Origin: Phragmitibacter flavus
GTDB lineage: Bacteria; Verrucomicrobiota; Verrucomicrobiia; Verrucomicrobiales; Verrucomicrobiaceae
Direction of reading: 5' to 3'
Assembly (NCBI RefSeq): GCF_005780165.1
Contig: NZ_VAUV01000010.1
Coordinates: forward strand, 1 to 64,000
Length of the DNA stretch: 64,000 bases
In this document: positions 7,108-15,602 of the stretch, in pieces
Layout: each line of letters starts with the position of its first letter
How positions within the stretch are numbered: the stretch's first letter is position 1
Translations under genes and position numbers: made by a program
The notes under the pieces: generated by a model
Told to the model about the DNA's origin: nothing
Databases searched by the model: none
Seen by the model: the letters and a program-made list of their open reading frames with translations, nothing else

Positions 7108-8235
7108 ATGAAAACGATTGGTGTTGGCATTATTGGGGGTGGGTTGATGGGACGTGAGATGGCTTCGGCTTTTGCGCGTTGGTGCGCGTTGACGGATGTG
7201 GAGGTGAAGCCGGAATTGGTGGCGGTGGCGGATTTGGTGGAGGGAGTGCGCGATTGGTTTAAGGTGATCCCTTCGTGTCGGCAGTTGACGGCGGATTACA
7301 AGGAACTTTTGGCGAATCCGGAGGTGGAGGTGGTGTATGTGGCGGTGCCACATAACTTGCACGAAAAGCTTTATGTGGATGTGCTGGAGGCGGGGAAGGA
7401 TTTGTTTGCGGAGAAGCCTTTTGGGATGGATTTATCATCGGCCAGAAACATTGCGGCGGCGGTGGAGAAGTCGGGAAGGTTTACGCGATGCAGTTCGGAG
7501 TTTCCGTTTTTTCCAGGGGCGCAGCGGGTGGTGGATTATGTGAAGTCAGGCAGGCTGGGTCGGGTGCTGGAGGTGGTGTCGGGTTTTCACCATAGCAGTG
7601 ACCTGGATGCGACGAAGGCGGCGAACTGGAAACGGTTTAGCCGGACGTGTGGGGAGATTGGGGTGTTGGGGGATTTGGGGATGCATGCGTGTCATTTGCC
7701 GTTGCGGTTTGGGTGGCGGCCGAGTTCGGTTTATGCGCAGTTGCAAAAGGGGTATCCGCAGCGGCCGGATGGTCGCGGTGGGATGGCGGAGTGTGATACT
7801 TGGGACAATGCGATGTTGCATGCGTGGACTTCGATTGAAGGGCATGAGGTGCCGATGCGTTTGGAGATGAAAAGGCTGGCACCGGGGGAGACAAATTCGT
7901 GGTTTGTTGAGGTGCTGGGGACGGAGGGCGGGGTGCGCTATTCGACGAAGGAGCCGAAGACGTTGTGGGTTTTTGAGGGGGGCAAGGAACAGTTTTGGAA
8001 GAAGACGGACTTGGGGTTTGGGATGCCGTTCAAAGCGGTGACGGGGGGAATTTTTGAACCGGGGTTCCCTGATGTGATTCAGCAAATGTGGGCGGCGTTT
8101 TTGATGGAGCGTGAGGGGTTGCTGGGGGATCGGTTTGGGTGTGCGACGGTGGCGGAGGCGGTGGCGACGCAGGAGATTTTTGCAGCGGCGCTGGAGTCGC
8201 AGAAGGAGAAGAAGGTGGTGGTGATCCCGGCGTGA
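7108..8235 (+). CDS. Gfo/Idh/MocA family NAD(P)-dependent oxidoreductase
   Basis: 375 aa. The N-terminus forms a Rossmann fold with GVGIIGGGLMG at 4-14 for NAD(P). VYVAVPHNLH and AEKPFGMD (the EKP motif with the catalytic-site lysine) are at about 76-108. GDLGMHACHLPLRF near 189-202 carries the usual histidine of the second domain. These enzymes oxidise or reduce sugars, inositols and their derivatives. The gene is 26 bases after the aldolase, and its stop overlaps the ATG of the ABC ATPase (TGATG), so it is inside the same operon. Substrate unknown; a cyclitol or aldose of the cluster pathway is the reasonable inference. Confidence 0.92.
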   Translation: MKTIGVGIIGGGLMGREMASAFARWCALTDVEVKPELVAVADLVEGVRDWFKVIPSCRQLTADYKELLANPEVEVVYVAVPHNLHEKLYVDVLEAGKDLFAEKPFGMDLSSARNIAAAVEKSGRFTRCSSEFPFFPGAQRVVDYVKSGRLGRVLEVVSGFHHSSDLDATKAANWKRFSRTCGEIGVLGDLGMHACHLPLRFGWRPSSVYAQLQKGYPQRPDGRGGMAECDTWDNAMLHAWTSIEGHEVPMRLEMKRLAPGETNSWFVEVLGTEGGVRYSTKEPKTLWVFEGGKEQFWKKTDLGFGMPFKAVTGGIFEPGFPDVIQQMWAAFLMEREGLLGDRFGCATVAEAVATQEIFAAALESQKEKKVVVIPA

Positions 8236-9047
8236 TGTTATTGAACGAGATGAGTGATGTGCTGCGAGTTTCGGGGCTGCGGTATGTTCGCGATGATCGG
8301 GCGATTCTTGATGGGATCGACTGGTCGGTGCGGGCGGGGGAGCATTGGGTGGTGCTGGGGCCGAATGGGTGTGGGAAGACGTCGTTGATCAATTGCCTGA
8401 CAGGCTATGAGATGGCGACGGCGGGGTCGATCCAGGTGGGGGAGGCGCAGTTTGGTTTTGCGGACTGGCGGGAGGTGCGCAAGCATGTGGGACTGGTGAC
8501 GAGCACGCTGGTGTCTTATCTTGAGCCGTATGAGCCGGTGTTGGACGCGGTGGTGAGTGGTCGGGAGGCGATTCTGAATTTGGTGGGGGAGAGGGATGCG
8601 GCGTTGGAGGTTGAGGCGCGGGGGTTGCTGGAGCGGATGGGGTGCGGGCATTTGGTGGGGTCGCGCTGGGGGGTATTGTCGCAGGGGGAGAGGCAGAAGA
8701 TCTTGATTTGCCGGGCGTTTATGGCGGAGTTTGAGGTGCTGATTTTGGATGAACCTTGTGCGGGATTGGATCCGGTGGCGCGGGAGCATTTTTTGGGGTG
8801 GCTTGGTGAGATGGCGGAGAGGGAGGGGGCACCTTCACTGGTGATTGTGACGCATCATGTGGAGGAGATTTTGCCGTGTTTTTCGAAGGTGCTTTTGTTG
8901 AAGGAGGGGAAGGTGCTGGCGATGGGCGGGAAGAGTGAGGTGTTGAGGGATGAGTGGTTGGGGGAGGCTTATGGGGCGAGGGTGGAGGTGGGGGTGGATG
9001 AAATTGCGGGGAGATATGGATTGAGGATTTTGGAGGTTTTGAGGTGA
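8235..9047 (+). CDS. ABC transporter ATP-binding protein
   Basis: 270 aa with all ABC ATPase signatures: Walker A GPNGCGKTS, signature LSQGERQK, Walker B VLILDEP, D-loop and the switch His in VIVTHH. The start was taken at 8235 because it overlaps the previous stop in the TGATG arrangement; the frame is open further upstream (to 8139), but that part is Gly/Glu-rich shadow sequence inside the oxidoreductase gene. It resembles single-domain ModF/YheS-like or importer ATPases. No permease or binding-protein gene is adjacent, so it either serves a membrane partner elsewhere or has a non-transport role. Its place between sugar genes may mean uptake, but that is inference. Confidence 0.9.
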   Translation: MLLNEMSDVLRVSGLRYVRDDRAILDGIDWSVRAGEHWVVLGPNGCGKTSLINCLTGYEMATAGSIQVGEAQFGFADWREVRKHVGLVTSTLVSYLEPYEPVLDAVVSGREAILNLVGERDAALEVEARGLLERMGCGHLVGSRWGVLSQGERQKILICRAFMAEFEVLILDEPCAGLDPVAREHFLGWLGEMAEREGAPSLVIVTHHVEEILPCFSKVLLLKEGKVLAMGGKSEVLRDEWLGEAYGARVEVGVDEIAGRYGLRILEVLR

Positions 9048-9119
9048 ATGGCTGAGATACTGAGATACTGAATTATGAAGGGTGGACCTGCAATGATGCG
9101 ACGAGTTGGAGACGTTCGG

Positions 9120-9162
9120 GACAGGCAAAATGCCTGTCTCACCCACAGGCTGAAAGCCTGTG
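9120..9162. repeat. Two adjacent palindromes before the PfkB gene
   Basis: GACAGGCA-AAA-TGCCTGTC at 9120-9138 and CACAGGCT-GAA-AGCCTGTG at 9144-9162 each have perfect 8-bp arms and 3-base loops, separated by TCACC. The arms are close variants of each other and of the palindrome at 4995-5010. Neither is followed by T-runs, so they look like REP-type palindromes or transcript-processing or stabilising hairpins in the operon rather than terminators. Confidence 0.7.
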
Positions 9163-9177
9163 TCACGGGAGGAGATT

Positions 9178-10194
9178 ATGAGTGAAATGACACGCAATGG
9201 GATTTTGGCGGTCGGCAATTTTATTGTCGATGATGTGAAGTTGATCGATGCGTGGCCGGAGCAGGACATGCTGGCTTCGATTCGGTCGGAGAGGTCGAGC
9301 AATGGTGGGGGGCCTTATAATGTGCTGAAGGACTTGGCGGCAATGGGGGCGGGGTATCCGTTGCAGGCGGCGGGGTTGATTGGAGGGGATGCGCGGGGGG
9401 AGTGGATTTTACGCGATTGTGTTGGGGCGGGGGTTGGGGTGGAGCAGTTGCATATCACGGAGGAGGCTCCGACCTCGTATACCGATGCGATGACGGTGAT
9501 GGCGACGGGGCGGAGGACGTTTTTTCATCAGCGCGGGGCGAATGCGTTGCTGACGGAGAAGCATGTGGATTTTGCGCGGACTGAGGCGAAGCATTTGCAC
9601 CTGGGGTATCTGATGTTGCTGGATGCGATGGATGAGTTTGTGGAGGAGGAGGAAGGGCGGACGCGGGCTTCGATTTTGTTGGAGAGGGCGTTGGAGGCGG
9701 GGTTGACGACTTCGGTGGATATGGTGAGCACGGAGCATGGGCGGTTTCGGGAGATCGCGTTGAGTGCGTTGCCGTTTACGGATGTGCTGGTAATCAATGA
9801 GGTGGAAGCGGGGAAGGTGACGGGTCGGAATTTGCAGGGGGGGACCTTGGATGATTGTGTGGAGGCGGCGCGGGAGTTGATGGGGTGTGGAGTGCGGCGG
9901 CAGGTGGTGATTCATTTGCCACAAGGGGCGGTGGTGGTGGATGACAAGGGGTCGGTGGAGAGGGTGAAGTCGTTGAAGTTGCCGGAGGGGTTTGTGGCGG
10001 GGGCGACGGGGGGGGGGGATGCGTTTGCAGCGGGGTATCTGCATGGCTGGCATGAGGGATGGGATGTGGCACGGTCGTTGCAGTTGGCGGTTTGTGCGGC
10101 GGCGGCTTGTTTGTCGGATCCGACGCCGTCGGCAGGATTGTGTTCGGTGGCGGAATGTTTGAAACTGGGGGAATTGTATGGCGCTGATGTATGA
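9178..10194 (+). CDS. PfkB family carbohydrate kinase
   Basis: 338 aa of the ribokinase/PfkB fold, phosphorylating a sugar or sugar-derived alcohol with ATP. Visible: ILAVGNFIVDD at the start, the SSNGGGPYNVLKDLAAMGA glycine motif near 37-56, and the C-terminal signature GATGGGDAFAAGYLHG, where the catalytic Asp is that of GGGD (usually GAGD). The start at 9178 was chosen because GGAGGAG lies just upstream; a GTG at 9160 in the same frame would place the start inside a hairpin. The active-site Gly codons contain an 11-base G run (10008-10018), a slippage-prone tract. The end overlaps glcD by 17 bases. Probably the kinase of the cluster pathway; substrate not known. Confidence 0.9.
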   Translation: MSEMTRNGILAVGNFIVDDVKLIDAWPEQDMLASIRSERSSNGGGPYNVLKDLAAMGAGYPLQAAGLIGGDARGEWILRDCVGAGVGVEQLHITEEAPTSYTDAMTVMATGRRTFFHQRGANALLTEKHVDFARTEAKHLHLGYLMLLDAMDEFVEEEEGRTRASILLERALEAGLTTSVDMVSTEHGRFREIALSALPFTDVLVINEVEAGKVTGRNLQGGTLDDCVEAARELMGCGVRRQVVIHLPQGAVVVDDKGSVERVKSLKLPEGFVAGATGGGDAFAAGYLHGWHEGWDVARSLQLAVCAAAACLSDPTPSAGLCSVAECLKLGELYGADV

Positions 10195-11563
10195 AGATTT
10201 TTTGAGTTCGATTGCGGGGGTGGTGGGCGCTGATCAGGTGCTGACCGGGGATGAGGATTTGGTGCCGTATGGTTTTGATGGGACGGCGGTGTTGAAGCAG
10301 CGGCCCTTGTGTGTGGTGTTTCCGGCGGACAGTTTGCAAGTTTCGGGGTGTGTGAAGCTGGCGGCGTTGCATGCGGTGCCGGTGGTGGCGCGGGGGAGCG
10401 GGACGGGGTTGAGTGGGGGGAGTGTGCCGGTGGAGAAGTCGATGGTGTTGGTGTTGACGAGGCTGGACAAGATCCTTGAGGTGGATGAGCGGAATCTGAC
10501 GTTGCGGGCGCAGTGCGGGGTGATCACCAAGGAGGTGGATGATGCGGCGGGGAGGTTTGGGTTGTTTTATCCGCCGGATCCGGGGTCGATGAAGATCTCG
10601 ACGATTGGTGGCAATGTGGCGGAGAACAGCGGGGGTTTGAGGGGATTGAAGTATGGGGTGACGCGGGATTATGTGATGGGGTTGACGGTGGTGTTGCCGG
10701 ATGGGCGGCTGGTGGAGTTGGGCAACAAGTGTGTGAAGGATGTGGCGGGGTATTCGATGAAGGATTTGTTTATCGGGAGTGAAGGGACGCTGGGAATCAT
10801 TACAGAGGTGTTGTTGAAGTTGCTGCCGAAACCGCAGGCGCGACGGACGATGCTGGCGTTGTATGATTCGATGGAGGCGGCGGCGGAGACGGTGAGTGCG
10901 ATCATTGCGGCGAAGATCATTCCTTGCACGCTGGAGTTTCTCGATCGGATGACGGTGGGATGTGTGGAGGATTATGCGAAGATCGGGTTGCCGACGGATG
11001 TGGAGGCGTTGTTGTTGATTGAGACCGACGGGCATCCGGTGGCGGTGGAGGATGAGACGGTGCGGATGCGGGACATTGCGTTGAAGTTTGGGGCGCGTGA
11101 GGTAAAGGTGGCGGTGGATGAGGCGGAGGGGGCGAGGCTGGCTTCGGCGCGGCGGCAGGCGTTTTCGGCGCTGGCGCGGGTGAAACCGACGACGATTTTG
11201 GAGGATGTGACGGTGCCGAGGAGTGAACTGGCGCGGATGGTGAAGTTCATCCGGCTGACGGCGGAGCGGCATCGGTTGTTGATTGGCACATTTGGGCACA
11301 TGGGGGATGGGAATTTGCATCCGACGTTTTTGACGGATGAGCGGGACATTGAGGAGATGCACCGGGTGGAGCTGGCGTTGGAGGAGATCGTGGAGGAGAC
11401 GCTGGCGGTGGGGGGAACGGTGACGGGCGAGCATGGGGTGGGGCTGGCGAAGAAGGTGTTTTTGAAAAGGCAGTTTTCGGAGGCGAGTTATGAGTTGATG
11501 CGTGAGGTGAAGCGGGCCTTGGATCCGCGTGGCTTGTTGAATCCGGGGAAGATTTTTGACTGA
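10178..11563 (+). CDS. glcD: FAD-linked oxidase, glycolate oxidase subunit GlcD-like
   Basis: 461 aa of the FAD_binding_4 (VAO/PCMH) family with FAD-oxidase C-terminal domain. The FAD motif ARGSGTGLSGGSVP is at about 69-82. The segment GGNVAENSGGLRGLKYG and the C-terminal HMGDGNLHP and TGEHGVGLAKK are characteristic of glycolate oxidase GlcD and D-lactate dehydrogenases. It oxidises a 2-hydroxy acid, passing electrons to the Fe-S subunit encoded next. It overlaps the kinase gene by 17 bases; an ATG at 10187 is an alternative. The pairing with glcF 9 bases downstream is the standard GlcDF arrangement; no separate glcE is seen. Glycolate or D-lactate would be the expected product of an aldolase route upstream, which is inference. 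Confidence 0.92.
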   Translation: MALMYEDFLSSIAGVVGADQVLTGDEDLVPYGFDGTAVLKQRPLCVVFPADSLQVSGCVKLAALHAVPVVARGSGTGLSGGSVPVEKSMVLVLTRLDKILEVDERNLTLRAQCGVITKEVDDAAGRFGLFYPPDPGSMKISTIGGNVAENSGGLRGLKYGVTRDYVMGLTVVLPDGRLVELGNKCVKDVAGYSMKDLFIGSEGTLGIITEVLLKLLPKPQARRTMLALYDSMEAAAETVSAIIAAKIIPCTLEFLDRMTVGCVEDYAKIGLPTDVEALLLIETDGHPVAVEDETVRMRDIALKFGAREVKVAVDEAEGARLASARRQAFSALARVKPTTILEDVTVPRSELARMVKFIRLTAERHRLLIGTFGHMGDGNLHPTFLTDERDIEEMHRVELALEEIVEETLAVGGTVTGEHGVGLAKKVFLKRQFSEASYELMREVKRALDPRGLLNPGKIFD

Positions 11564-11572
11564 GACTGACTG

Positions 11573-12898
11573 ATGGCGACGACCTTAAAACAGTTGGATT
11601 ATTCGGTGCTGCAGCAGTGCATGCATTGCGGGATGTGTTTGCCGACGTGTCCGACTTATGTGGAGACGAAGCGGGAGCGGAACAGTCCGCGGGGGAGGAT
11701 TGCGTTGATGCGGTCGATTGCGGATGGGGAGACGCAGGTGACGAAGTCGTTTGGCGAGGAGATGTATTATTGTCTTGGCTGTCTGGCTTGTGTGACGGCG
11801 TGTCCGGCGGGAGTGAATTATGTGGAGTTGTTTGAGACGGCGCGGGCGGATGTGGAGCGCAAGGGGGTTTTGCACACCCCGCAGCGCGGGTTTTGGCGTT
11901 GGTTGACGCTTGAGGTGCTGTTCATGCGGCCGAGGTTGTTGCGGGCGGTGGGGATGGGGTTGAGGTGGTATCAACGGAGTGGGGTGGAGAAGGTGGTGAG
12001 GGGCTCGGGTTTGTTGAGGTTGTTGCCGGAAGGGTTGAGGAGGTTGGAGCCGCAGACGCCGGTGATGTCCGCGGTGTTTTCGAACGGATTGATTGAGGAG
12101 GTGGAAGAGCCGGTGGGGGTGAGGAAATATCGGGTGGCGTTGTTGACGGGGTGTGTGCAGGATCTGGCTTTTGCGGAGGTGAACCGGGATACGGCGGATG
12201 TGCTTTTGGCGAATGGTTGTGAGGTGGTGACGCCATCGGTGCAGCCTTGTTGTGGGTCGTTGCATGGTCACAATGGAGCACCGGAACTGGCGATGGAACT
12301 GGCTCGGCGGCAGTTGGATTTGTTTGAGGTGGAATCGTTGGATGCGATCATCAGCAACGCGGGGGGATGTGGGTCTCATTTGAAACATTATGGGCCGCTG
12401 TTGAAGGAGGATGCGCGGTATGCGGAGCGGGCGAGATTGTGGGATTCGAAGGTGCGCGATGTGCATGAGTGGCTGGCGGAGATCGGTTTTCGGGTGCCAA
12501 GTGCAGGGTGTGGGGTGGAGGAGGTGACGTATCATGAGTCGTGTCATTTGACGCATGGACAGAAGGTGGTGGCGGCTCCGAGGCTGGTGCTGGGGTCGAT
12601 TCCGGGATTGAAGGTGGTGGAGTTGCCGGAGAGCAACTGGTGCTGCGGGAGTGCGGGGATTTACAACATCACGCAGCCGGAGCAGTCGGCGAAGTTGTTG
12701 AAGAGGAAGGTGGAGAAGATTGCGGAGACGGGTGTGCCTGTGGTGGCGACTTCGAATCCGGGGTGTCATTTGCAGATTGCGGCCGAGTTGAAGGCGGACT
12801 TGGGAAATAAGTGCAAGTCGGTGACGCAGCCGGTGACCTTGTTGGCGCAGGCTTATCGGAATGAGAGGAGCGGAGGTGTGGTCAATGGCGAAGCTTAA
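11573..12898 (+). CDS. glcF: Fe-S subunit of glycolate/lactate oxidase, GlcF-like
   Basis: 441 aa. Two ferredoxin-type [4Fe-4S] sites are visible at the N-terminus: CMHCGMCLPTCP (about 16-27) and CLGCLACVTACP (about 67-78). Two cysteine-rich CCG domains follow (PCCGSLHGHNG near 223-233, NWCCGSAGIYN near 358-368, each with upstream Cys partners such as ESCHLTHGQ). This is the GlcF/heterodisulfide-reductase-like architecture that passes electrons from the flavoprotein to the quinone pool; menaquinone genes (menF-menD) occur at 41.6 kb. It starts 9 bases after glcD and overlaps the following methyltransferase gene by 14 bases, so transcription and possibly translation are coupled. Confidence 0.93.
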   Translation: MATTLKQLDYSVLQQCMHCGMCLPTCPTYVETKRERNSPRGRIALMRSIADGETQVTKSFGEEMYYCLGCLACVTACPAGVNYVELFETARADVERKGVLHTPQRGFWRWLTLEVLFMRPRLLRAVGMGLRWYQRSGVEKVVRGSGLLRLLPEGLRRLEPQTPVMSAVFSNGLIEEVEEPVGVRKYRVALLTGCVQDLAFAEVNRDTADVLLANGCEVVTPSVQPCCGSLHGHNGAPELAMELARRQLDLFEVESLDAIISNAGGCGSHLKHYGPLLKEDARYAERARLWDSKVRDVHEWLAEIGFRVPSAGCGVEEVTYHESCHLTHGQKVVAAPRLVLGSIPGLKVVELPESNWCCGSAGIYNITQPEQSAKLLKRKVEKIAETGVPVVATSNPGCHLQIAAELKADLGNKCKSVTQPVTLLAQAYRNERSGGVVNGEA

Positions 12899-13370
12899 GC
12901 AACAGTATGAGGCGGAGGGGTTTTACGGGATCGGCGTGCACTACGCGGAGAATGAAACGAACATAGGGACGCTGTGGCGGAGTGCCTATGTGTTGGGGGC
13001 GGCGTTTATTTTTACGATTGGACGGAAGTATAAAAAGGAGTCGAGCGATGTGACGAAGGCTTGGAGCAAGATCCCTCTTTATCATTATGAAACGTTCGAT
13101 GAATTTCGGGCTCAGTTGCCGTTTGCAACGGTGATGGTGGGGGTGGAAATGGCGGAGGGGGCGATTCCGATTCAGGAGTTCGATCATCCGCCGCGGGCGG
13201 TTTATGTGTTGGGCTGTGAGAGTCGGGGACTGCCGGAGAGTGTGTTGTCGGCGTGTCAGTTTGTGGTGTCGTTGCCGGGGAGTTTCAGTTTAAATGTGGC
13301 GGTGGCGGGCAGCCTGGTGGCGTATGATCGGGTGGCAGGAAAGGGCGGGCGATTGCCCAAACGAAGATAG
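12885..13370 (+). CDS. TrmH/SpoU family RNA 2'-O-methyltransferase
   Basis: 161 aa, a minimal SpoU methyltransferase (SPOUT fold with a trefoil knot). Motif 1 is NETNIGTLWRSA (about 19-30), motif 2 YVLGCESRGLP near 110-120, and motif 3 LPGSFSLNVAVAGSLVAYD near the C-terminus. It uses SAM to methylate a ribose 2'-OH of tRNA or rRNA; the short length without an N-terminal substrate domain is like TrmL or similar single-domain members. Start chosen at 12885 because GGAGG lies 10 bases upstream; the longer frame from 12861 would include the RBS. The gene overlaps glcF by 14 bases although its function is unrelated. Target RNA unknown. Confidence 0.9.
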   Translation: MAKLKQQYEAEGFYGIGVHYAENETNIGTLWRSAYVLGAAFIFTIGRKYKKESSDVTKAWSKIPLYHYETFDEFRAQLPFATVMVGVEMAEGAIPIQEFDHPPRAVYVLGCESRGLPESVLSACQFVVSLPGSFSLNVAVAGSLVAYDRVAGKGGRLPKRR

Positions 13371-13429
13371 GGACGCTGGTGTTTGAGAAACGTCTTGTTT
13401 GGAGGCGGTGTTTGCCTTGAAATAGGTGG

Positions 13430-14863
13430 ATGTTGAAGTGTCGAAAAGTGAAGTTGGTGGAGCGGTCACAGATCGAGGGATTTTGCCGGTGCCGGGGACT
13501 GATTTTTGCGCTGATTTGTTGGAGCGCATCGATAACCTGGATGTTTGGCGCGAATCCGGTGATGGCGCCTCCGCATCTGGTGGTGTTTCTTGCGGATGAT
13601 TACAGTTTCCTGGATTCGAAGGTGGAGGGGGCGGCAGACATGCGCACGCCGAACCTGTCGAAGCTGGCGGCAGCGGGGATGACTTTTACGCATGCGTTTG
13701 TGGCTTCACCGAGTTGTGCGCCGAGCCGGGCGGCGCTGTTGACGGGATTGATGCCGGCTCGCAATGGCGCGGAGGTGAATCACAGCAAACCACGGGCGGA
13801 AATCAAGAAGCTGCCTGCGTATTTGCAGGAGCTGGGATACGAGGTGGTGGCGTTTGGCAAGGTGGCGCATTACCGGCATACGGGCGACTATGGCTTTGAT
13901 CATTTTGCACATGACAAGTTTCATGATCATGACGGGGTTCCGGCGGCGTTGAAGTGGTTGAGGGAGCGGAAGAGTTCCAAGCCGTTGTGCATCTTCATCG
14001 GATCGAACTGGCCCCATGTGCCGTGGCCCGAGCGGGCTTCATGGGCTGAACCGTCAGCAATGCGGCTGCCACCTTCGCAGGCGGACACCCCAGAAACGCG
14101 GGATGCCCGCGCGGCCTACGCGACTGCCGTGACACGGATGGATGATGAACTGGGAAAGGTGATGGCAGCGGTGAATGAGACGTTGGGCACCAATGTGGCG
14201 TTGATGATGACGAGCGATCATGGGGCGCAGTTTCCCTTCGCCAAATGGAACTGTTATGATGCGGGGATTCGGGTTCCATTGATGGTGTCGTGGCCGGGAG
14301 TGGTGGAGGCGGGGACTCGCAGCGAAGCGATGGTGAGTTGGGTGGACATCCTGCCGACTTTGGCGGAAATGGGTGGAGGGAAGGTTGCGGCGAAAATCGA
14401 CGGACAATCATTTGCTCCGGTTCTGAGGAGGCAGAAGCAGGAGCACCGCGAACGCATCTTCACCACGCACAGCGCTGATGGGAAGATCAATGTTTACCCG
14501 ATGCGGAGCGTGCGGACGAAGGATTGGAAGTTGATCGTGAATCTCACTCCAGAAGCGAAGTTCACCACACACATTGATCTGGTTCCCCACGGCAAGTTGC
14601 CGGGTTATTGGGGAGGTTTCTGGGAGTCCTGGGTCAGAATGGCGGAGTCCAGTCCGGACATCGCGGCGAAGGTGCAGCGTTATCGTCATCGCCCTGAAAT
14701 GGAGCTTTACGATTTGGTCAACGATCCTCATGAGATGAGCAATCTTGCCGCCGATCCCGCGCAATTCGACCGCGTGCGGGAACTGCGGTCGGAACTGGAG
14801 ACCTGGATGACGGCGCAGGGAGATCAACGAGTAGAAAAGGGGCCAGGACCCGAGGTGAAATGA
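13430..14863 (+). CDS. Exported sulfatase (formylglycine type)
   Basis: 477 aa, sulfatase family S1 (alkaline-phosphatase fold). LADDYSF near 54-60 gives the metal-binding Asp pair, and CAPSR at 96-100 is the C-x-P-S-R signature whose Cys is converted to formylglycine. HYRHTGDYGFDHF, SNWPHVPWP and TSDHGAQF supply further metal and active-site residues (Asp-His of the DHG motif). A basic N-terminal segment and a hydrophobic helix (about 22-40) form a signal peptide. The C-terminal part contains the usual YDLVNDPHEMSNLA segment. It removes sulfate from an ester, probably on a polysaccharide; the nearby lyase locus makes that likely. No formylglycine-generating enzyme is encoded in the window. 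Confidence 0.94.
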   Translation: MLKCRKVKLVERSQIEGFCRCRGLIFALICWSASITWMFGANPVMAPPHLVVFLADDYSFLDSKVEGAADMRTPNLSKLAAAGMTFTHAFVASPSCAPSRAALLTGLMPARNGAEVNHSKPRAEIKKLPAYLQELGYEVVAFGKVAHYRHTGDYGFDHFAHDKFHDHDGVPAALKWLRERKSSKPLCIFIGSNWPHVPWPERASWAEPSAMRLPPSQADTPETRDARAAYATAVTRMDDELGKVMAAVNETLGTNVALMMTSDHGAQFPFAKWNCYDAGIRVPLMVSWPGVVEAGTRSEAMVSWVDILPTLAEMGGGKVAAKIDGQSFAPVLRRQKQEHRERIFTTHSADGKINVYPMRSVRTKDWKLIVNLTPEAKFTTHIDLVPHGKLPGYWGGFWESWVRMAESSPDIAAKVQRYRHRPEMELYDLVNDPHEMSNLAADPAQFDRVRELRSELETWMTAQGDQRVEKGPGPEVK

Positions 14864-14963
14864 ACTTGCCAACCAGTTTCGTTGCCGCATAATTATGGGT
14901 GTTCGATGGGCGGGGGGGATTTTCAATTTGAGTTTCTCCAGGTCGCGAGTCGGACAATATTTT

Positions 14964-15039
<76 letters not shown>

Positions 15040-15158
15040 TTTAGAGATGAGAGGTTAATCAACAATTTTGACAGAAAGAGTTGAGCGCGGAATGGAGTTT
15101 TCGGTCGAAGTATTAGTGGAAGGCCGCAACAGGGCGGAGAATTTAACTCATCAATACC

Positions 15159-15578
15159 ATGTTTGAGATCGTCAAAAAAAGTGTTTATACCGGACTTGGT
15201 CTCGCCAGTTTGACCAAGGACAAGATCGCCAAGTTCGCAGCGGACATGAGCCGTGAGGCGCAGTTGTCGGAGGAAGAGGGGCGTCGTTTGCGCGAGGAAC
15301 TGGAGGTGAAGGCGGAGGAGTCCAAGGAGCAGTTGGGCGAACAGATCGATCAGCGCATCGACCAGGCGTTGGTGCAGGTGGGGTTGGTGAAGGCAGGGGT
15401 AAAAAGGGTGGCTGACCGGACGTCAGATACGTTCCAGCAGTTTGTCGACAAACGGGTGGATGCGGCGCTGGAGCGACTGGGTGTGGCGAGGAAAGAGGAC
15501 ATCGCATCCTTGTTGCAGCGCATTGAGTTGCTGGAGAGCAAGGTCAGTGTGCCGACGGTGGTCGAGCAGGTGGGTTGA
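15159..15578 (+). CDS. Phasin-like coiled-coil protein
   Basis: 139 aa. It begins MFEIVKKSVYTGLGLASLTKDKI, the pattern of small phasin/PhaF-related proteins: an amphipathic N-terminal helix followed by an acidic, heptad-rich coiled coil (about 35-70), then a second helical half ending in SLLQRIELLESKV. Such proteins bind polyester granules or act as small cytoplasmic helical scaffolds. It lies 24 bases before the UbiB kinase gene, a pairing I have seen described in several bacteria, so a joint role is plausible. No PHA synthase is seen in the window, so granule function is not proven. Confidence 0.75.
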   Translation: MFEIVKKSVYTGLGLASLTKDKIAKFAADMSREAQLSEEEGRRLREELEVKAEESKEQLGEQIDQRIDQALVQVGLVKAGVKRVADRTSDTFQQFVDKRVDAALERLGVARKEDIASLLQRIELLESKVSVPTVVEQVG

Positions 15579-15602
15579 GGTCTGAGGTCTTAACAATACC
15601 CT

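Noticed and set aside
8139-8234. Extended N-terminus of the ABC ATPase
   Set aside because: The added residues are Gly-rich shadow of the oxidoreductase end; the TGATG overlap at 8233-8237 is a better start.
9794-11434. Long minus-strand frame of 546 aa opposite pfkB/glcD
   Set aside because: Composed mainly of His, Arg, Pro and Gln with no family signal; a shadow of G-rich coding sequence.
12861-12884. Longer start of the TrmH-like protein
   Set aside because: It would place the GGAGG ribosome site inside the coding region; the ATG at 12885 is correctly spaced from it.
5159-12898. Fucose/rhamnose microcompartment locus
   Set aside because: Isomerase, kinase and aldolase would suit, but no BMC shell protein and no aldehyde dehydrogenase are seen.
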